Positions 58,953-64,000 of a stretch of DNA of 64,000 nucleotides are shown piece by piece. Location: the NCBI GenBank assembly GCA_026874595.1, contig CM049315.1, forward strand, positions 18,619,664 to 18,683,663. The letters run 5' to 3'. Within the stretch, counting starts at the first letter, position 1. Each line of letters begins with the position of its first letter. The notes beneath the pieces are model-generated. The model had not been told where the DNA came from, did not search any database, and worked only from the letters and a program-made list of their open reading frames with translations. The stretch is from Sipunculus nudus (taxonomy: Eukaryota; Annelida; Sipuncula; Golfingiida; Sipunculidae). Both the position numbers and the translations under genes were made by a program.

Positions 58953-61073
58953 GTAAGTATTCATAAACCAGTCTGCATATTCATAAACCAACCAGCATAT
59001 TCTTAACCAACCTACATATACATAAACCAACCTACTTCACATCATAAAGGTAAACCCTTTATCTCTTGCACTTGTCTGTCACACATGCCTGAGCAGGTCC
59101 CATGATAAATTTATTCTTAGGTTGAATCAATGTCCTTGGCAGCTGATGTCTCCTGAATCATCCAGTTCTAGGTAGCCAAATATGCCTCCACACAGCAATA
59201 TTCAGTACCTCTGCAGTTAAGTGTTTAAATCAAGTCCTCATTCTGTTGCTGAAAGCACTCACCACAGGTAATGTATTGCCAGATTTACTAGTCCATCAAC
59301 AAAAATGCCATGCTTGCTCTGAAGTCCTTAACAGAGAAATGACTGTGGCCTTCCCCAGACACTGACTATCAATGCTTCTAGACATCATCTCTCAGCTGTC
59401 TCCTCTGTAACACATGCAAACCTACCTTTAGACTGCTGTAGAAATTGTCAGATTATACCCAAAAACATCCTCCTCTCGACCTATAAATGCTTTGCTGATG
59501 TCACAACTCCTGCTCATCTTCTGGCCAATCAGCACTCCCAATTATGCCCACCAACCATTACAGTATGAATTCTGATAAGGATACGCCTCCAGAGACAAAA
59601 ATCCTGGGAAAACTTAACTAAACAGGTGGTATTCCTTTGAAATCTACAACAAACCTTCGTTACTATAGAGTCCACCAAACAGAGACGGCTTAGATGGAAT
59701 TAAACTGTACCAAAATTAACATTAAATGAGACGTGTGTTCTCTAACCACTAAACTGCTTTTAAATTAATATTAAATGAGACACGTGTGTTTTTTAACCAA
59801 AGTTCTCATGCTGATATCTAAACATGATACTCTTTATTAATCTACAATAAATTATCAAAACAATCATCTGGTTATAATCCCTGCTGGTAAATGCAATACA
59901 ATACCTAATGGGGCTGTCCCACTTAGGAGACTCTACAGGCGACTACAGGCGACCAGGCTGTCGCCACACGGTCGCCGGGTGGTCGCCTGTATGGTCGCCT
60001 GTAGTCGCCCCAAGACGCGTGACCTCGAAACTGTCGCCTCTGGATTTTCAACATGTTCAAAATTCTCAGGCGACAGCTTTTTTGTCGCCAGTGAGCGTAG
60101 TCTGTCTTCTACTGGTGTAGGTGCTGTCGTAGGCTGTCGCCAGCTGACGCGGGTTGTCGTAGGTCCTGTCGTAGGCTGTCGCCAGGTGACGCGGGTTGTC
60201 GTGTGTGTTGTCGCGGGCTGTTGTTACTTGAAACAAGACCCATTCTTGTGTCCGGCTCCTCACATAGCACATGGAAGAAAATCGTCGAAGCATGTCGCGG
60301 GAGGACGTGGCAAAAATTCTGGTGTCGTAGGTTGTCGCCAGTCTGGTCGTAGGTTGTCGCAGATGTGGTCGTAGGTGATTGTCTTTTGTCGCGGCGACTG
60401 TGTTGCGGGTTGTCGGCAGCTTGTCGTCAGACTGTCGCCAGCCATTTGTAGCTTGTCGTAGACTATTGTCATAGCAGAGGTCCTGTCGCCTGTTTTTCGG
60501 CGACCATGAGGCGACAGCCTGGTCGCCTGTAGTCGCCTGTATAGTCACCTAAGTGGGACAGCCCCATAAGTCACAGTTCTCTGGTGACCCCCATGTCAAG
60601 TCAGTGTCTGTAATTGGGAGGTCCTACTGTATGATTGATTTGCTCTTTAACTGTTTAAGGCATTATTGAAGAAGATCACATCAAGAATTTTATTAGTTTG
60701 AACATCAGAGCCTGGAATCATGTGAATTAAACCTTGTCATTCCTGATACACTTAAGACAAACTAATGACATTTTTATCACTGCTGCACCATCCCTCTTTC
60801 TGTTTCTGTCTGTGTTAGGTAGTACTTTATGAATTGGTAGTTGGGATGTTTAGTCTTGTTTTGTTAGTCTTATACTGAGTGTCTGTTTCAGCACATTTTA
60901 GCAAGCCTCAACTGATTGAGGTAGCTTTTAAAAAAAATTAATTTAGTGTTGTTTATTTTGTTCTGAAAAACTCTTATAATAAAGTGATTTCCTTGGATTT
61001 CTTGATGTTATTTTAAAATTGTATTTAAGTATTCAGTATATTTTAGTATTAAAAAATTTCATTATTTTTGCAG
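58953..61073 (+). other. intron 5
   Basis: 2.1 kb. Contains the Harbinger-like TIR element at 59909-60566. Otherwise no feature seen. Confidence 0.8.
59909..60566. mobile_element. Harbinger-like MITE with GTCGC-rich interior
   Basis: Long inverted ends: the outer TGGGGCTGTCCCACTTAGG pairs with its complement at 60548-60566, and similarity continues for about 55 bp (CTACAGGCGACTACAGGCGA). It is flanked on both sides by TAA, the 3-bp duplication typical of PIF/Harbinger elements. The interior is dense in GTCGC, GGTTGTCG and TCGTAGG motifs, forming degenerate short repeats on both strands. Frames of 131 and 160 codons inside are by-products of these repeats. Confidence 0.8.
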
Positions 61074-61204
61074 GTAATGGATTCTGGATGTACAGCTTTG
61101 AGAACAGCCAGCAGGTACCGTTCATTCCATACGAGTCCATCGACAAATACTCACCGGCATATCAGGGATTTCTCGTCTTCTGGACATTCATCATTGTGTA
61201 TCAA
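61074..61204 (+). CDS. ATP10: P4-ATPase, ATP10 class, coding exon 6
   Basis: Encodes the lumenal loop between TM3 and TM4 (NGFWMYSFENSQQVPFIPYE, then SIDKYSPAYQG) and the first half of TM4 (FLVFWTFIIVYQ). The first two bases complete the Gly codon split by intron 5. The exon ends in phase 0 at CAA-GTGAGT. The acceptor TTTTTGCAG is strong. The loop sequence diverges from vertebrate relatives, as expected, while TM4 is conserved. Confidence 0.88.
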
Positions 61205-63011
61205 GTGAGTATCTTCTATGTGAATTTTAATATCAGTCAGCAGTTCCATAATTTGCTTACATCTCAGAAAGCATATTTGGAGTTTAAGGTAATATTCTTG
61301 TCTTAATAAATCCAGGTCACTTATCCTTTGTAATTCTTGTCTTATCATTCCAGGTCTCTATACCTTTGAAATTCATGTCTTATCATTCAAGCTCACTATT
61401 TCTTTGCAATTCTTGCCTTATAATTCAAGGTCATTACTTTTTTGCAATTCCTAGCTTTTCAGTCCATGTCATTGTTTCTCCGTAATCCCTGTCTTATATT
61501 TTCAGGTCATTATTCCCTATAATGCTTGTCAGTTGTTACATTCTAGGTCAATTTTTTTGTAAAATATTGTCAAAATCATTATTCTTCTCTAATTCCTGTT
61601 TTATCAATCCAGATTTTGATGCCAGTGTAATTCCTCTCATCATTATACCTGTTCTTTGTAATTCCTTTTTCTCTCTAGGCCTTGATTTCTCTATAATTCT
61701 TTACTTTATCATTCCAAGTCATGGTTCCACTTTAATTAATTTCCTTATCATAATTCCTCTCTTTATCATTCCAAGTCATGATTCCATTTTAATTACTTTC
61801 CTTATCATAATTCCTCTCTTTATCATTCCAAGTCATGATTCCATTTTAATTACTTTCCTTATCATAATTCCTCTCTTTATCATTCCAAGTCATGATTCCA
61901 TTTTAATTACTTTCCTTATCATAATTCCTCTCTTTATCATTCCAAGTCATGATTCCATTTTAATTACTTTCCTTATCATAATTCCTCTCTTTATCATTCC
62001 AAGTCATGATTTCATTTTAATTACTTTCCTTATCATAATTCCTCTCTTTATCATTCCAAGTCATGATTTCACTTTAATTACTTTCCTTATCATAATTCCC
62101 CTCTTTATCATTCCAAGTCACGATACCACTTTAATTACTTTCCTTAACATAATTCCTCTCTTTATCATTCCAAGTCATGATTCTACTATAATTACTCTCT
62201 TTATCATAATTCCCCTCTTTATCATTCCAAGTAATGATTACACATTATTTACTTTCCTTATCATAATTCCCCTCTTTATCATTCTAAGTCATGATTACAC
62301 TTTAATTACTTTCCTTATCATAATTCCCCTCTTTATCATTCCAAGTCACGATTCCACTTTAATTACTTTCCTTATCATAATTCCCCTCTTTATCATTCCA
62401 AGTCATGATTACACTTTAATTACTTTCCTTATCATTCCCCTCTATCATTCCAAGTCATGATTACACTTTAATTACTTTCCTTATCATGATTCCCCTCTAT
62501 CATTCCAAGTCATGATTACACTTTAATTACTTTCCTTATCATAATTCCCCTCTTTATCATTCCAAGTCATGATTACACTTTAATTACTTTCCTTATCATA
62601 ATTCCCCTTTATCATTCCAAGTCATGATTACACTTTAATTACTTTCCTTATCATAATTCCCCTCTATCATTCCAAGTCATGATTACACTTTAATTACTTT
62701 CCTTATCATAATTCCCCTCTATCATTCCAAGTCATGATTACACTTTAATTACTTTCCTTATCATAATTCCCCTCTATCATTCCAAGTCATGATTACACTT
62801 TAATTACTTTCCTTATTATAATTCCCCTCTTTATCATTCCAAGTCATGATTACACTTTAATTACTTTCCTTATTATAATTCCCTTTTTATCATTCCAAGT
62901 CATGATTACACTTTAATTACTTTCCTTATCATAATTCCCCTCTTTATCATTCCAAGTCATGATTCCACTATAATTACTTTCCTTATCATATTCCTCTCTT
63001 TATCATCGTAG
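61205..63011 (+). other. intron 6
   Basis: 1.8 kb, almost entirely minisatellite from 61294 to the acceptor. Donor GTGAGT, acceptor ATCATCGTAG. Confidence 0.85.
61294..63011 (+). repeat. minisatellite, ~50-58-bp unit, about 23 clear and 5-6 diverged copies
   Basis: The clear units span about 61680-63000, each with TATCATTCCAAGTCATGATT, a short variable part, TTAATTACTTTCCTTATCAT and AATTCC(C/T)CT. Many units are 57 bp, others shortened. Diverged units (61294-61600) carry CCAGGTC in place of CCAAGTC. The array runs straight into the exon 7 acceptor, where the same text reads TATCATCGTAG then GTCATGATTCC. A 312-codon open frame across it is a repeat artefact (57 bp is 19 codons). Confidence 0.92.
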
Positions 63012-63264
63012 GTCATGATTCCTCTGTCACTCTATGTATCCATTGAGCTTGTGAAGCTTGGCCAGGCGTACTTCATGCAGCAGGACCTTCACATGTACCA
63101 TGAGAACAGTCAGAAGGGCATGCAATGTCAGGCACTTAACATCAATGAGGATCTGGGTCAGGTCCAGTACATCTTCTCCGATAAAACCGGCACACTGACT
63201 GAGAACCAGATGATATTCAAGAGGTGCAGCATCTGGGGGAAGGACTATGCTCATGATAACATCA
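63012..63264 (+). CDS. ATP10: P4-ATPase, ATP10 class, coding exon 7 (phosphorylation site)
   Basis: Opens with [20 protein letters not shown]: the TM4 unwound segment with the Pro (residue about 356) of the P4 motif PISL, here PLSL. The loop carries [20 protein letters not shown], then [12 protein letters not shown]. The Asp of DKTGT (codon 63180-63182, about residue 409) is phosphorylated during each transport cycle. The exon ends one base into a codon at ATCA-GTGAGT. Everything expected so far in this enzyme is intact. The nucleotide-binding domain and TM5-TM10 must lie beyond the window. Confidence 0.93.
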
Positions 63265-63963
63265 GTGAGTTGTTTATTTGTTTAATTGCCTATGAGTGAC
63301 AGAAAAAAAATCATATTTAACTGGTAGCTATATATATAGTGAGTCAGGTTCAGGAGTTGTGCAAGCATTAAGAAGGCAAGTGCTCCAAATGTAACCGTTA
63401 TATGTATTCAGAGGTAGTTTATTGTTTTAAAGACAGAGAAGAAAGAGTATGTATCAAAGTAATAGTTCTTCCACTAATATGTTTTAATCTACATGTCCAG
63501 AAATAAAACTGATATTGCTTCATCTTTTGTTGTCATTAAATACTGGCACCATACCCTTTCTTGCATTGGGAGAGGTCTCATGAACTTTCAGGCTGGTTTT
63601 GTGGGACAACTTTTACCTGGACAGAATTGACATGAGGAAAGTTCAATGGTGCAGTGTCTGAAAGATGGCACTGTGATATATCCTTTACAAATTAATCTCA
63701 GATTACTGAGGACATACAATCGGCATCGTTCTGGACACTTGAGGGCCAAAAACAGGCATTTCTTAGGTATGACCGCAGAGGAGTTAAGTGACAACAATTG
63801 AATGCCACGATTGCAATTATAATATCAATGATGTGCTGTAAAGTGAGCACTTTTTCAGGGTGTGTATCCTTAATGATATTAATTGTACACCTGAGAGATT
63901 CTGTCTTGGTCTTCATATGGGAACATTCTATATTTTCTATGGTTAATCTCTTGTTTATTGTAG
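63265..63963 (+). other. intron 7 (probable)
   Basis: GTGAGT donor; the proposed acceptor is CTTGTTTATTGTAG ending at 63963. AT-rich; overlapping minus-strand frames are not gene-like. Confidence 0.45.
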
Positions 63964-64000
63964 ATATTATTAATCCAGAGTTGATTAAATCTGCATCAGT
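63964..64000 (+). CDS. ATP10: possible start of coding exon 8 (cut by the window end)
   Basis: After a good polypyrimidine-TAG acceptor, the phase-1 end of exon 7 joins in an open frame reading N, then IINPELIKSAS. This would fall in the poorly conserved stretch after the phosphorylation site, so similarity cannot confirm it. Only the acceptor and the phase support it. Confidence 0.3.

Noticed and set aside
60066-60548. 160-codon minus-strand frame and 131-codon plus-strand frame
   Set aside because: Both lie inside the Harbinger-like element and arise from GTCGC-type short repeats on both strands.
61522-62460. 312-codon open frame rich in Ile, Leu, Phe
   Set aside because: It is a by-product of the minisatellite whose common unit (57 bp) is a multiple of three; it lies in an intron and has no domain.

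Overview
The window looks like a stretch of an AT-rich invertebrate genome, most likely a marine mollusc and plausibly a bivalve. The only clear host gene is a eukaryotic multi-exon gene with GT-AG introns. The rest is packed with interspersed repeats whose layout (terminal hairpins, inner tandem blocks, a 3' hairpin, insertion at T-runs) fits Helentron-associated elements such as the bivalve 'pearl' family. The taxonomic call is inference; no search was possible.

Layout. Positions 1-17.8 kb hold no recognisable gene. They carry foldback or terminal-inverted-repeat (TIR) elements (362-914, 6263-6512, 7271-8035, 10452-10663, 12546-13392, 13930-14109), minisatellites, microsatellites, long G or C runs, and two copies of a Helentron-like family called B here (2202-3060 on the minus strand, 14871-16068). 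At 17789-25020 lies a 7.2-kb DNA transposon with a perfect 45-bp TIR, arrays of a 22-bp palindrome at both ends, and a broken Ginger-type integrase/transposase. It is itself interrupted by a Helentron-like element of family E that contains a family B copy. From 25 to 39.7 kb there are more repeats: a foldback, small TIR elements, B at 29134-30675, A at 34028-35217, and a tRNA-derived SINE split by a TIR element. From 39.7 to 48.7 kb there is a nest of Helentron-like elements inside each other (E contains A, A contains C, C contains D; a second D sits separately in E).

From 49.5 kb to the end is the 5' part of a P4-type ATPase (phospholipid flippase) gene of the ATP10 class on the + strand. 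Seven coding exons join in frame for about 436 residues, through TM1-TM4 and the DKTGT phosphorylation site; the rest lies beyond the window. Its introns are colonised by an inverted duplication (intron 1), a Harbinger-like TIR element with a TAA duplication (intron 5), and a 1.7-kb minisatellite (intron 6). The minisatellite unit resembles the intron 6/exon 7 acceptor boundary itself.

The best candidates for something undescribed are (i) the common architecture of five unrelated-sequence Helentron-like families and their nesting, (ii) the Ginger-like element with palindrome arrays at its ends, and (iii) the minisatellite that seems to have multiplied a splice acceptor.
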